The position numbers and the translations under genes are program-made. Below the pieces are notes generated by a model. That model ran no database searches, was not told the origin of the DNA, and saw only the letters and a program-made list of their open reading frames with translations. DNA of 48,138 nt from Verrucomicrobiales bacterium (GTDB taxonomy: Bacteria; Verrucomicrobiota; Verrucomicrobiia; Verrucomicrobiales; V1-33): positions 1 through 48,138 of the forward strand of contig CANHIJ010000016.1 of assembly GCA_947460575.1 (NCBI GenBank), given 5' to 3'. Of this stretch, positions 25,938 to 37,100 are shown in pieces (the stretch's first letter is position 1; each line of letters opens with the position of its first letter).

Positions 25938-27812
25938 TTAAGACTGCGCCTCGTAGGGGCCGGGATCCACTTTGCCGAGGCGGGTGATTTTCACGTGGCG
26001 AGTGATCGCCGAGTCCTCGCTGGGGAGGTCCACGGCGTCGCCCACCGAGCGGTTCATCAGCGCTTGGGCGCTCACCGAAAGATAGGAAATGATGTTCTCC
26101 TCAATCTTGGTGTCCCAGGCCCCCAAGATGGAAAAGGTCTCTTCCTTGCCGGACTCCAGATCCACATAGGAAACCACGCTGCCCACGCTAACTAAAGTAT
26201 CGGTGGCATCGGAAAAATCGGTGCCCTTGGCGCGGTTGAGGTCGCGCTCGATGTCGAAGCGGCGGCGGCTCAAGACCAGGGAGTATTCCTTGGCCGATTT
26301 GAACTCGAAGTTTTCCCGCAAGTCGCCGTATTCGCGGGCGATGGAGATGTCCTCGATGTTTTTGGGGATTTCCACCTGGATGAGGTGCTCGTAGGTGCGG
26401 CGCTTATCCGTTAGACTGGTCCAAGAGACGATCAGGGTTTCCTCCTGTTCCTCCTCCTTGTCGCTGCTGCGCTCGGTGATGATGTCCTCCAATTCCGGGT
26501 GCACCCGGATAAAGCGGGCTAGCAGGGAGCGCTTGCCCATCTCCTCGATGCCGGGGGAAAGCATGACTTGGCGGGCGAAGTTGCGCGCCTGGGCCAACTC
26601 CCCGAGCGCTAGGAAATCCTTGATCACTTCCTTGTCCGCGAGCAGGAAGTCGTTGATGCGATTGGCCTTGCGGTTGGCTTCATCGAAGTGGTCCCGCTCA
26701 ATCGCGCTCAGCATGGCCTTGGACAACTCCAAGCTGAACACTTTGGCCCCGAGCCCCTTCCGCTCCTTGCCCAGCCACACCAAGGTCTCGGAGGATAGGC
26801 TGCGCTGGGTGATTCCCGTCAGGAAAAATTTGTGGAGGGGCGCCTCGTAGCCCTTCTCCTTCAGCACGGCCACGATCTCGCCCAAACTGCGCTGGCTGAG
26901 CCGGTTGATCAGAGGCAGCAAACTGCTCACCCCAGCGTCGCCGGTGGCGTCCACCAAGGCGTCGAAGACGCGCCGCTGCCGGGAAACCGCTAGGCTCCCA
27001 ACGCATTCCGCCAAGCGCGGGCCCTCCGCGGCGATGGCCTTGGCCAGGGCCGGGGAGACCTCGTCGTGCAGCGCCTTAACCTTATCGCGCAATTCATCCC
27101 GCGAAAGAATCAAGTCTAACGCCTCCACCGGCCGCAGGCGCAAATTCTGCGTCGCGGCCTCATCCGCTTCCTTAATGATAGACTCTAGCACGCTCTGGTC
27201 TTGGAACAATTCCAGCTCCCGGGTGATGGCGTCGAGGGCCTTGCCCTTGCCCTTCAGGTCGCGCGCCTTGCGGAAATCCGAAAGCAGGGCCTCGGCCGGG
27301 CTGAGGTCGCCCCCGCGCAGCTCTAGCGGCAGATTGCGCTTGGCGGGCACAATGAACTCCGGACGGCTGCGCAGCTCCTTCTTGCAGGATTCCCACCAGC
27401 CCTTAAAGGCGCCCTCGCTGACCATCTTCGGCTTCACCACCGCCTCAAAGGCGTCCAAGGACATGCTCCCCTTGTGGCTCAGCAGCACCGCCCGCACCAA
27501 CCCAGGCTTGTCTTCCTTGGCCAGCTTCTGCAGCGAAGCCGGATCGGCGTGGCGCCGCGCCAAAATGTGGGTGTCGGCCACCGGATCGAGTGACTTGGCG
27601 GCAAATTCCACCTTCAAGGAGTGCCCCGGCTTGTCCTCAAAATCTACAATCACCTGGTCCTCATCCAGCTTCCAGGCTGCGATGCGACCCACCCCCCAGC
27701 TCTTGTGCGAGCAGTAAGTGCCAGGCGCCAGCGCCGACAGGCGGGGCGCCAGGATACCTTGGAGCTTGCCGTTGGCGACCAGTTTGGAAATCTCGGGATG
27801 GACGGTGGACAT
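25938..27812 (-). CDS. Long GreA/GreB-type elongation factor with large N-terminal domain
   Basis: Predicted transcript-cleavage factor that would enter the RNA polymerase secondary channel. The last ~170 residues resemble GreA: a coiled-coil-like segment with VEIPKNIEDISIAREYGDLRENFEFKSAKEY (~480-510), keeping the acidic tip (GDLREN, Asp and Glu), then a C-terminal FKBP-like domain (VGSVVSYVDLESGKEETFSILGAWDT...ISYLSVSAQALMNRSVGDAVDL). The N-terminal ~450 residues are mostly helical and charged with no domain I can name; they begin with a small beta-rich part (GTYCSHKSWGVGRIAAWKLDEDQVIVDFEDKPGH) reminiscent of an RNA-polymerase-interacting Tudor/CarD-like fold. At 624 residues it is four times classical GreA. 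Long GreA proteins are also known in chlamydiae, so this is likely a PVC form. Confidence 0.85.
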   Translation of the reverse strand: MSTVHPEISKLVANGKLQGILAPRLSALAPGTYCSHKSWGVGRIAAWKLDEDQVIVDFEDKPGHSLKVEFAAKSLDPVADTHILARRHADPASLQKLAKEDKPGLVRAVLLSHKGSMSLDAFEAVVKPKMVSEGAFKGWWESCKKELRSRPEFIVPAKRNLPLELRGGDLSPAEALLSDFRKARDLKGKGKALDAITRELELFQDQSVLESIIKEADEAATQNLRLRPVEALDLILSRDELRDKVKALHDEVSPALAKAIAAEGPRLAECVGSLAVSRQRRVFDALVDATGDAGVSSLLPLINRLSQRSLGEIVAVLKEKGYEAPLHKFFLTGITQRSLSSETLVWLGKERKGLGAKVFSLELSKAMLSAIERDHFDEANRKANRINDFLLADKEVIKDFLALGELAQARNFARQVMLSPGIEEMGKRSLLARFIRVHPELEDIITERSSDKEEEQEETLIVSWTSLTDKRRTYEHLIQVEIPKNIEDISIAREYGDLRENFEFKSAKEYSLVLSRRRFDIERDLNRAKGTDFSDATDTLVSVGSVVSYVDLESGKEETFSILGAWDTKIEENIISYLSVSAQALMNRSVGDAVDLPSEDSAITRHVKITRLGKVDPGPYEAQS

Positions 27813-27924
27813 AGTTGTAGGGGGAGCGCTGCAAATCAGGTTCCTCCGTCTCAGACAACGGGGGAATCACAGCCATCGCCGTGCCCTCCGCCCCATGCAA
27901 GGCGAGATTGCCAACCCCGACCCG

Positions 27925-28305
27925 CTACTGCGCCTCGTAGTCCACCACCACCGCCTTGGCGAGGTGCGGCTTGATCAAGGTAACAAACTTCTCGTGCTCG
28001 GGGTGGTGGATGTACCCCGATTCCAAGGCGGCCTTGCTTTCAAATCCCACCGAAAAGACGTGGGTCAATTCGGGATTCATTTTCTCCGGACTCACATTGA
28101 GGCCCCACTCGAAGCTTTTCACACTGGGAATGCTTTTCGAGAGCGCCTTGAAGGCGGTGGCGATCTCCGCAATCTTGGCCGGAGCGGTGCCCTCTTTAAA
28201 ACCAAAAATAACCACGTGGCGGTAGGGGGCGGGCTCAGCAGACATAGCGGCGAATGGGGTGAAAAAGAGCGAGGCGGCGGCGAGGGAACAGGCGATTTGT
28301 TTCAT
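27925..28305 (-). CDS. Exported Dabb (stress-responsive A/B barrel) domain protein
   Basis: Small dimeric alpha/beta-barrel family PF07876. The signal peptide MKQIACSLAAASLFFTPFAAMSA is followed by YRHVVIFGFKEGTAPAKIAEIATAFKALSKSIPSVKSFEWGLNVSPE and LTHVFSVGFESKAALESGYIHHPEHEKFV, which contain the family HVV/F-K and HP-H-F motifs. 126 residues. Exported Dabb proteins are common in PVC genomes, usually without known substrate. It sits 112 bases upstream of the GreA-like gene on the same strand, and 79 bases after the ROK kinase. Confidence 0.9.
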   Translation of the reverse strand: MKQIACSLAAASLFFTPFAAMSAEPAPYRHVVIFGFKEGTAPAKIAEIATAFKALSKSIPSVKSFEWGLNVSPEKMNPELTHVFSVGFESKAALESGYIHHPEHEKFVTLIKPHLAKAVVVDYEAQ

Positions 28306-28384
28306 GGGTAGGCAAAAAAGTCAGGCCCCAGCTCAAACGAACTCGGCCACTCCCTTTGTTCATGGAAAAACCGCCGCCCAGCAC

Positions 28385-29332
28385 TCAGGCGCTGATGGCC
28401 TCCAGGGCCACCGCGGCGCTCCCGATGATCCCCGCGTCATTGCCAAACTGCGCCGGCACCACTTTCAAATGCTTCGTAAAACTGGCCGCCAACTGCCCCT
28501 TCATCTTCTTCCAAAGCGGATCAAAAATTAATTTCCCAGCCTTGGCAATTCCCCCGCCAATCACGATGCGATCCGGGTTCAACAGCCACACCGCGTTCAC
28601 CAGACCTGTCGACAACTGGCTGGTGAACTCGTCCCAGACCTGGAGGGCCACCGGATCTTTTTGCTTCACCGCCGCCGCCAAAGCCCGCGGCTGTAATTCC
28701 TCAGCGGTCTTTTTGATCTTGGCCTTCCGATAGAGATAGGCCGCCCGCTTGGCTAGGGGGCCAATTCCCGTATAGCTCTCCAAGGCCCCCACATTGCCGT
28801 GCACAAACGGCTGTCCCCGCCAATCGATGCTCATCTGCCCAACCTCCCCAGCCCCAAAACTGCTTCCCCGATACAGCCGCCCATCCAACACCAAACCACC
28901 TCCCACCCCCGTCCCCAAGGTGATCGCGATCATGTTGCGCGCCCCCTGCCCCGCTCCATGCATAAACTCCGCAAAACACATCGCGTTGGCATCGTTCTCC
29001 GCAAAACACGGCAACCCCGTCGAAGCCGTCAACAGGTTGCGCACCGGCACTTCCTTCCAGCCCGGCACGTTAGTCAATTCGTGCACCACCCCGCGCTGCA
29101 CATCCACAAAGCCCGGAACCCCAATGCCCACGGCCTCAATGCCAGGGAAATCCCCACGCAATTGGTGCACCCGCCGGGTCATTTCCGCAATCAGCGCCTT
29201 GGGCCCCTTAAAATCATCCGTGACAATCGGTTCCCCGCTCCGCAAGATTTCTGCCCCGCGCACCACCCCGTATTTCACGGAGGTGCCGCCCATATCAATG
29301 CCAATGGCCAATGGAAGATCGCTGCTGCTCAT
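28385..29332 (-). CDS. ROK family sugar kinase lacking the zinc-binding cysteines
   Basis: Predicted cytoplasmic ATP-dependent hexose kinase (PF00480), probably glucokinase-like. The phosphate-binding loop IGIDMGGTSVKYGVV (~10-24), the catalytic Asp in ENDANAM (Asp114) and the glycine-rich GTGVGGGLVLDGRLYRGSSFGAGEVG are present. ROK proteins normally have GEIGH followed by a CxCGxxGCLE zinc site; here the region reads GEVGQM...FVHGNVGALE (163-185), so the His and all three cysteines are gone while the spacing is kept. 315 residues, normal length. The kinase fold seems complete, so activity is plausible without zinc. Sugar specificity cannot be read. Confidence 0.9.
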   Translation of the reverse strand: MSSSDLPLAIGIDMGGTSVKYGVVRGAEILRSGEPIVTDDFKGPKALIAEMTRRVHQLRGDFPGIEAVGIGVPGFVDVQRGVVHELTNVPGWKEVPVRNLLTASTGLPCFAENDANAMCFAEFMHGAGQGARNMIAITLGTGVGGGLVLDGRLYRGSSFGAGEVGQMSIDWRGQPFVHGNVGALESYTGIGPLAKRAAYLYRKAKIKKTAEELQPRALAAAVKQKDPVALQVWDEFTSQLSTGLVNAVWLLNPDRIVIGGGIAKAGKLIFDPLWKKMKGQLAASFTKHLKVVPAQFGNDAGIIGSAAVALEAISA

Positions 29333-29446
29333 GATGGTTAGTTTCGAAGTGGGGTGAGAATGCCAGAAAGTCCGCGGTGCTCACCATGGGGAAAGATCCG
29401 CCCTCGTCACCTGAATTTTATAGCCCCTCCTCTCCCCCAGGCCCGC

Positions 29447-30406
29447 TCAGCGCAGCCAGGGCAAGACCAGCCGCAAAAAAAGCCGCGGCCCCCTCGCGGC
29501 CCTTGGAAAATAATACCGCACCGCCCCCGCTTCCCCGAACATCGAAAAGGAATCGCCCTCCGGCACCACCCAGCTCGTCAGGGTGCTGGACATCTCCACT
29601 TGCTCATATCCGGCGGGCAGCATCGCATTCCGGGGAAAACTCAGGCCGATTCCCTGGGCCCCCGGAATCACCGCCAACGGACTAGCATTAGCCTTCCAAG
29701 GAGAGGTGCCGTAAAGACACTCCCACGCATTCGCCAAACCATCTTGATCCGGATCCGCCAAAGGCCCGGCCCCGACCGAACCCACCTCCGCAAAGCATTC
29801 CCCCGCCCATGTCGCATAGGCCGCCGCCGCCGTCGGGATCACCATCCCCAACTCCAAGGCACGAGCGCTCACCTGCCCCCCCCAGGCCTCATCCACCTCC
29901 GAAGAAGTGATCAAGGTCGCATTCCCCGGAGCCAAGGCTTCGGCGTCGGGAAACAGCCACGCCGCCTCATGGCTGGAATACAAACCCCACGCCAACACAT
30001 TGGAAGCATCGGCCCGCGGAACTTCGCCTCCCGCCGTTTGGCGAATGAGAAGATAGATCTTTTGCTGGGAAAACTCGGGCCGGTCGCGCGCCGCCGCCGC
30101 AGAAAACCGACCCGCCTGGCTGGCCAATGAGCGCGTTAGGGTTTCCGCGAAGGGTTGCCACAGCACCCCCACCGCCGCGCAGCTAATCTGCTGCGGCAGG
30201 GGACCCGCCAGCGCGCCCACCGCGACGTGCACTCCCGCGGGAACCGCCTCCCCCCGGACGTCGGCCACAAAGCGCTGCCCCGGCTGCGCCGTGAAATCAA
30301 CCGTCATCATGCCCGCCAGGGAATCGTTCACCCCGCTGCCGCCTAGCAACAGAAAGGCCCAGCCGGAGAGCCACCTTCCCACACGCGGTCGGAAACGAGC
30401 CTTCAC
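29447..30406 (-). CDS. Exported protein with thrombospondin type 3-like calcium motif
   Basis: Unknown function. I place the start at GTG 30406 because it overlaps the preceding stop as GTGA and begins a good signal peptide (KARFRPRVGRWLSGWAFLLLGGSG); the open frame to 30616 would run over the upstream gene. The 319-residue product has a beta-rich N-terminal half with QKIYLLIRQTAGG and NVLAWGLYSSHEAAWLFPD, a layout like that of the neighbouring PEP-CTERM protein (a WQPF segment, then an F-rich strand pair). Next comes a Ca-binding-like ADPDQDGLANAWECLYGTSP (TSP3, ~220-240), then a C-terminal beta domain ending in RPRLFLRL-type residues. No PEP-CTERM tail of its own. Third gene of the phosphatase operon. 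Confidence 0.75.
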   Translation of the reverse strand: MKARFRPRVGRWLSGWAFLLLGGSGVNDSLAGMMTVDFTAQPGQRFVADVRGEAVPAGVHVAVGALAGPLPQQISCAAVGVLWQPFAETLTRSLASQAGRFSAAAARDRPEFSQQKIYLLIRQTAGGEVPRADASNVLAWGLYSSHEAAWLFPDAEALAPGNATLITSSEVDEAWGGQVSARALELGMVIPTAAAAYATWAGECFAEVGSVGAGPLADPDQDGLANAWECLYGTSPWKANASPLAVIPGAQGIGLSFPRNAMLPAGYEQVEMSSTLTSWVVPEGDSFSMFGEAGAVRYYFPRAARGPRLFLRLVLPWLR

Positions 30407-31065
30407 CGCGACAAAACCACAGCAGGAGAAACATCCGCGCGACGGCGCCGCCACAGCAACGCGCCGCCCAGCAGGGCTAATAGGCCGCTCGTCGGCTCGG
30501 GTATCAAGGCCAACTGGATCTCCCCACCGACCAAGCTGCCAGCCGCAAAATTCAAGCTGTCCGCCGTGGACCATACCGGCGGCACGCCCACGCCAGGCGA
30601 GGCCGGAAAACTCCAACCGGGAGACACTCCCCGGAAAAGCGCTTGCTGCACCACGTTAGAAAAATCACCCGCCGGATCCAGTCCATCCGAGGTCATCAAC
30701 ACCCACCAATACGCCGGCCGCGCCGCAAAAAAGTCCAGCCCCACCAAATCGTCCCCCGCCGAACCCGCCTCCAGGGTCGTCGGATTGGTGTAGATCACAT
30801 CGGAGGCAAAAGGCTGCCAACTAGCATATAAGACCGAGGGAGAACCCCCAGCAGCACTCAGGTCGGTTCCCAGCGGAAAGGTCCCCACTTGATATTGTAC
30901 CCCGTTCGGCACCGGAGTGGCCCCATCCGCGAGCAGAAAACGGGGTTCCCCCGCGCCGCTACTAGTGGTGACCGTGATAACCGCGGGAGCCGGAGCCAGC
31001 AGAAGGAGCCCCAGCAAGCTGGAAAGCCACCCCACCGGAGAGATGATAGAAGAACGGACGAGCAT
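30403..31065 (-). CDS. PEP-CTERM sorted surface protein
   Basis: Exported protein of unknown function with a PEP-CTERM sorting signal (PF07589): the tail reads IPEPTSGLLALLGGALLWRRRR, i.e. PEP motif, hydrophobic helix and basic stop, then a short extra VSPAVVLSR. Such proteins are processed by exosortase and are tied to exopolysaccharide or biofilm. The start at ATG 31065 gives a signal peptide (MLVRSSIISPVGWLSSLLGLLLLAPAPA) and 220 residues; the frame reaches 31119 but overlaps less sensibly. The gene starts 38 bases after the giant phosphatase stop and shares GTGA with the next gene, so the three are probably one transcript. No exosortase gene is in the window. Confidence 0.88.
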   Translation of the reverse strand: MLVRSSIISPVGWLSSLLGLLLLAPAPAVITVTTSSGAGEPRFLLADGATPVPNGVQYQVGTFPLGTDLSAAGGSPSVLYASWQPFASDVIYTNPTTLEAGSAGDDLVGLDFFAARPAYWWVLMTSDGLDPAGDFSNVVQQALFRGVSPGWSFPASPGVGVPPVWSTADSLNFAAGSLVGGEIQLALIPEPTSGLLALLGGALLWRRRRADVSPAVVLSR

Positions 31066-31103
31066 ATTTTTAGGAGAGGAAAGAGGAGAACAACCGGAGC
31101 AAG

Positions 31104-34100
31104 TTACGGGAGGGACCAAGGAAAGGCAGGCCGGGGAGCTTTCCTGACAATATAAAAGGAACCCCCCGGCTCGAGCAGGACTCCCCCAGCGGGGCGGCCC
31201 GCAGCGTCAACCCAGCCCTCGGCGGCGCTGCTCTTATAATAGTAGTAGGTTTTGAAAGCCCCGTTGGCCTGAGGGACGACGACTCGGTCCGCAGTGCTAG
31301 AATTGAGCCCACTCGCCAGGCCCGTAACCGGATCACCCGTGTAAAGCGACAATTGAGCGATGCTGACCCGGCGATCGGCCGGGGCCGTTACCAGGTTGGC
31401 CCCTGTCTCCACCGGAACCACCAAGGCCGTGCCACTACCCGCTGCACTGTGGCGCCCCGCCGCCACCACCCCCTGTTGGAAAAGAGTCAGGGGATCGGCC
31501 CGCTTGCGCCTGATGACGAAGGATTGCTCCGGCAAAATAACTCGCAAGTTAGAGTTGGCAAAGTTGTTGTCCAACCACTCGACCGGACCGCCCACGCTAT
31601 ACCCAAAGTAGGTTTCTGTGACCCCATCCGGCTGCAGCAACTGCACGTTGTCCGCCGCAGCCGCATTAGCCCCAGCCTGCAGCGCTCCCGCATGGGCCCG
31701 ACCAAATAGCGCCCCAAGCGTGTGGTGTCGGCGAACCTCAAAGGAATCGCCCGCCGCAGCGATGGTTTGGAGATTCTCTGCCAAGCCTAGACTGTTCCCG
31801 TCGACCGACCCCAAGTCAGCCGTCACCCCGGCATTCGGACCACTGGTCAAGACCACATAACAAGGACCAGCCGCCAGGAGATCCGCGGGCCAAGCGCCCT
31901 CCCGGAATGTTAAAGTCTGCTCCCCAACCGCAGCCACGAAGCCCATCCCCAGCCGCGGCTCCGCCCATGGCGCAGAGACAAAGCGCGTCCCCGCGGCCAC
32001 CGCAATGCCCCGAGTCGCATAGACCTCGCTGTAGCTCGGCGATGCCTCCCCCTCGAGCTGCAACTTGAGACGCGCATAGCGAGGACGGGCCGCCGAAACT
32101 GCCTCATCTTTAAACTCCCATTGCCCAGCCGAAAGCGCCGACCACCCCGCGGCCTCAAATGCACCCGCAGCGCTAGCACTTACCTGCAAACTTAACCCAA
32201 AGTCGTACGGGTCCCGACTCACCGAAAGCACGGGCTGCCTGGTATCGCCGTCTCCGCTCAACGACTGCCCCACCGCCGGGGCCGCGTCAAAAACCAGCGG
32301 CGAGCTGCCAAGGGCAAATTCAAAGGCGTTGCTCCGGGCGTCCCCATCAGGGTTCGCCTCCATCCCAGATATCGCCCCGTCTGCGGCCTGCTCAGCTGTG
32401 AATTTAGCGCGAATCCATTCCTCGTAAAAACTCGCAAAAGCAGGCCCCGACAAGGCGTCATCGCTGCGCACCTCCAGGTTCTGAATTCGCCGATCCAGGC
32501 CGGTCGCGGTGTCCACGCCCAGGTAGGCATTCGCCGGTGCCGCGTGCTGCGCGGCTAAGTAATCGGCAAAGGCCCGCTGCTCCCCAAGCACGTTGGCGGG
32601 GATGTTAGCAGAAGCCGTGAAATCCAATCCCGGCGCCACCTCCGCCGACAAGCTGCCATCTGTCAGGAGGAACCGGAAGTTGCTCCCGTTAGCCTTGCTC
32701 GGGTACCCGTCCCCTCCGTTGGCCGTGAAGCTCAGCGCCACCACCCGGATCACCGCGGGTGCCCCACTCATCACCAAACCGTTAGCAACCACCCGGTTCA
32801 CGATCCGGCCACTCTGGTCCGCCAGCACCACGCTGCGCACCCGTTGCCCCACCGGTTTCGACGGGTCTGTCGAATAGCGAATATTGCCCACCTGGGGAAA
32901 GCCGCCATTTCCTGCGGCAAGCCCCGCCGCGTAGTTTAGGATGTTCAGCAGACCCTGCGGCGTGGTATCAAACACCATCAATTTGTTATCGAAGCGCAGC
33001 GCATTTTCTACGTCCAGCTGGGTAATAGCCCCACTAGGCTTGCCGGTTAGAGGGTCGGCCAAGGGCGCTATTTTAGCAAATGTGCCCTCCGCAATGGACC
33101 CAATGGAGGCCCGGATGCCGCCGCCGTTTTTCAGCGAAAACACCGCCGTGCCACTCCCCAATCCCAGCGCGGTCTTGGCCGCCGCCGCATTGGCATCCGC
33201 CGTAATGTTGCCAAGGTTCACTTCCTGGGCCCGCCCAAACACGCGGTCCCCTTCAAGATAAACCCCGGTGTACCCATAAATCACCGAGTCCTTGGCCACC
33301 ACCACCGCGTCAATCGCCGCGGCGATGGCCTTGACCTTGGTGCCGATGGAGCTGCGGCTCACAATCTGCCCCGCTGTCTCTACCGATCCGTAGGCCGCCT
33401 GCAAGGTCTGCTCCGTCGCTGCATAGGCTCCGTTGACAACCGCATCCAACCGACTCAGCAGCAACACGCCCTCCCGATCAAAATCCACCACCAGTCTTCC
33501 CAAGTAGCTAAACTCCGTATCGGTGGTCACGATCAACACTGGGTTGCCGTCCGCACCTACCGACGTATTTGGATAGGCCTCGTCAATGAAATCCGCGCTG
33601 TGTCCGTTAAATCCAACCGCGGCATCGTTGCCATCGCCCATTCGCTCGTGTCCCCCGCCTGCGACCATGATATCAATCCCGGATAGCAATGGCGCCAACG
33701 CCCGGTTGCGCTCCAAGGTGTCGAGTTGGTCGACCAAGATAATCTTGTTTACCCCCAGGGCCTCCAGGGACCGCACCGCCCCTTGAATGTAGGACGCCAC
33801 CTCTTCCAGGTCACTAGTGCTAGGATTGCCATCGTCCTTGGGGACCGTCCCATTAGGCGAGGACTTCACCAGCAAGTCGTACGTGGTCGCCCCAATCAGA
33901 CCGATTTTCTGCCCGTTGAGCGTCTTCACGGCATAGGGAGCAATCTGCGCCTTCATGTTCGAAACCTCCAGGCCCGCAATGGCTCCCGCGGTCCCGCCCA
34001 AGGTGGCATCAGCCCGGCTCTTGAGCGAACTGTCGCCAGAAAAATCCAAGTTAGCGCTGAGAAACGGGAACTGCGCTCCCACCCACGTGCCAGAGCTCAC

Positions 34101-37100
34101 CAAAGCGCCCTGGAATACCGACGACCCGAGGTCGAACTCGTGATTGCCCAGCGCCGATGCCGCGGTCCCAAAGGCATTCATAATGGCTATATCGGGACGG
34201 CCTAGCGCCGCGACCCCAATGCCCGCCACCGCGCTCAGGGAAGGATCGGCCCCACCAACCAACCAAGGGCCGGGAATGAAAGTGTCCCCTTCCGCCAGCA
34301 CCAAGGTATTGCTGTACTGGTCGTCAAAGCGATCAATCAAGGCTCCCATGATTGGAGCCGTGCTGGCTCCCAACAGCCCACTCTCCCCATAGAAATGCAA
34401 AACCTGGAGGGTGAAATCGGGTGTAATTTCGTACACCGACAGTGTGTTAGACACCTCGTTGGCCACGAGCAGCAGGGGCTTTCCGGTCGGGCTGTCGGTC
34501 GCCGCAATGTTCAGCATCCCCTCTGGGTTGAGATCCCCGCTCCGCGTGCACAGGGTCGTAAAACTGACCGCTGCAGGATTGGTCACATCAAAGACCATCA
34601 CCCCGTGCGCCCGCTCCAGGCCGATAAACGCATAGGTCTTGCCACCCAGCAGCGCGATCGAAACGCCCTCCGGTTCCGCCGACTTGTTGTCGCTCCGAGC
34701 GTCGTCATACATTGCCGGATACTGTGCCGACAAAATTCGATCAATCACATCGCCACTGTCAAAAACGCGCCGTCCGGCAGCGTCCAAAATAGAGAAGGAT
34801 CGGCCGCCGTAGGCCAAGATGCGATCAATATCGCCGTCTCCATCCAAATCCCCGCGCAATCCGGGAAGATTACACACCGTGAGGCGCCCGAGTTGGTCGT
34901 TGCCCTTGAGCCCTGTCCCCAGAGCCCCCAGGGCCCCAGCGCCACCCGCAGTTCCTTCGTCCGGGAAAAGGGTGTCGTCCAAATCGTAATTCGCCGCGTT
35001 GACGGTGGTCGTTTCGTCCGGCTCCAAGAAGTCGTTGCGGTCGTCCCCCTCGTTGGAGATTACATAGTAACTCTGGCCCGCCGCCACATAGGAGGCAATG
35101 CCATCAGGCATATACATCCCGAACACGGGCAGGCCCGTCTTCAGTTTGATTGCTTTGCCATTCGATGACCCGTCGCGGTCCGAGAAATCCGCCTGCAACG
35201 GCGCCATATTTTTGTATCCTAAAGGCTGCACTCCAGTGATGGTGGCCGAGGCGATATCCATGGTGGCAACCGCATTTGCCTCTTGCAAGGTGATCATGGC
35301 GCTGGTCCCGTCGGCCGAAATAGCGATGTACTCCGGCTCCAAGTCCTGCGCCGCAGATTTGCCAGGGAATATGCGCACCCCCGCCGCGCGCAGCGCCGCT
35401 TCCGTGCCGTTGAAGGCTTGGAAGTCAGCCGTGCGCACGCTTGGGGCCGCATAGCCCGCGGAGACGTCAATGAGGCTGATGGAGCCCTCCGGATCTACGC
35501 CCGGGGCCAAGGCCATCTCACCTTCATTAGCCACGAGCACCGTTTTTAGGTCCGGCGTGAAGAGAAGTTGGTCCGGATTTGCCCCCACTAACACCGACCC
35601 CAAAAAGGTTCCGTCGGCAGCTTGAAAAAAGGCCACGCTGCCCGGCTGGGTTTTATCGGCGGCAATGATGGAAACCGCAAGGACCCCGTTCTTGACAACC
35701 ACATGGGAAATATCCCGCGAACCCAAACCCGCGGCCACCGGATCAATCGGAGCCAGGCGCCGCGGTGCCCGCGGATTGGAGAGGTCTACCACTTGCACCC
35801 CCACCGGAGACGCCGCAAAGGCCCGCCGCGACGCCGCGTCGAAAGCTGGAATTTCCGATCCTCCAGCACCCGCGGCCAATCCGCTGTCCGTCAGCACCAC
35901 CGATCCCTGATGCGATATCGAAAGATTGTTGCTGGGAGCCGACGCTACCCCCAACGCGGGTGCCACGTCTATAGTGAAAGCCAAACTTTGCGACCCGCCC
36001 GCTCCGTCACTAACAGTATAGGTCACGACGTTACTACCCAAAACACCCAAGGCCGGATCAAAGGTATCCCCCATCACCCCGCCACCAGAAAAGGTCCCAC
36101 CAAGCGGAACCACTCCCGTCGCCTCCAACAGGCCCAGCGGCGAACCGTCCGCCGCCACCGCAAGCCCACCTGCCGCCTCGGCCCTGAGGCTGGGAGCAGG
36201 GGACATCTCAAATTCACTGACGATCGCCGGAAGGCGCCCGGTCACCCCAGCCGGATCGGCATCGAGCTGCGCCTGGTTGTACGGCGCGATACCCCAGGTT
36301 TTGAGGTTGAGCCGCTGCGTGGCCGCATCGACCGAAAACTCGGTCCACCCATAGCTGTTGGTGGCCGTATAATATCCACTGAGCAATTGAGCCTGAGGCA
36401 GAGGATTGGCCGTCAGGCTCAATTGGTTGTAACCCAACGCTTCCAGGCCAGGATTGATAATGCCCGCCACCAGGGATTCCTTGCCCACGGCAGACAAAGA
36501 TTGGTAATAACCATCCGTCCCTGCAGGGACCAAGCCCACGGCCATCGCCAAGTCCACAATAGTTGGCCCAAATGGTTTGTCATAGGCTACCGAACCAGTG
36601 ATGATTTCGAGGCATTCCGTTTGTATCTGAGGTTGCCCAGGCCCTATTTGATAGGACAAACGATTTACCGCCGTCCCATGGAAGTCAGCGGTCACAAAAA
36701 CGACATTCGAAATATGCTCTGTTTTGATGAAATGGAGAATCTCACGGCGCTCATAGGCATACCCTTCGTAGCGATCTTCCGCTCCCAGTGGACCAAAGTT
36801 TTGCATCGGCTCCGGACAGAAAACGAACTTCCAAACAATGCCTGCCGCTTGCGCCGCCTTCAGATCAGTTTTGAATTCGGCCAATTGAGCGGCTCCCAGC
36901 AGGGTGCGCCCCGGCGTGAAGGACCCCACCAGGAAGGCCCCCACCTCCGCAGGGTCATTGATATTGGAAACCGGCGCCAATGGAGCACTGCGGAAGCTGC
37001 GCGCATCCAACATGAATGCAGCGGCATCTCGACCATAGGTATTGTAGCGATAAAGCTTGGCCCGTCCGGCGGTGGCCACATCGCCCGTGGCCCCATACTG

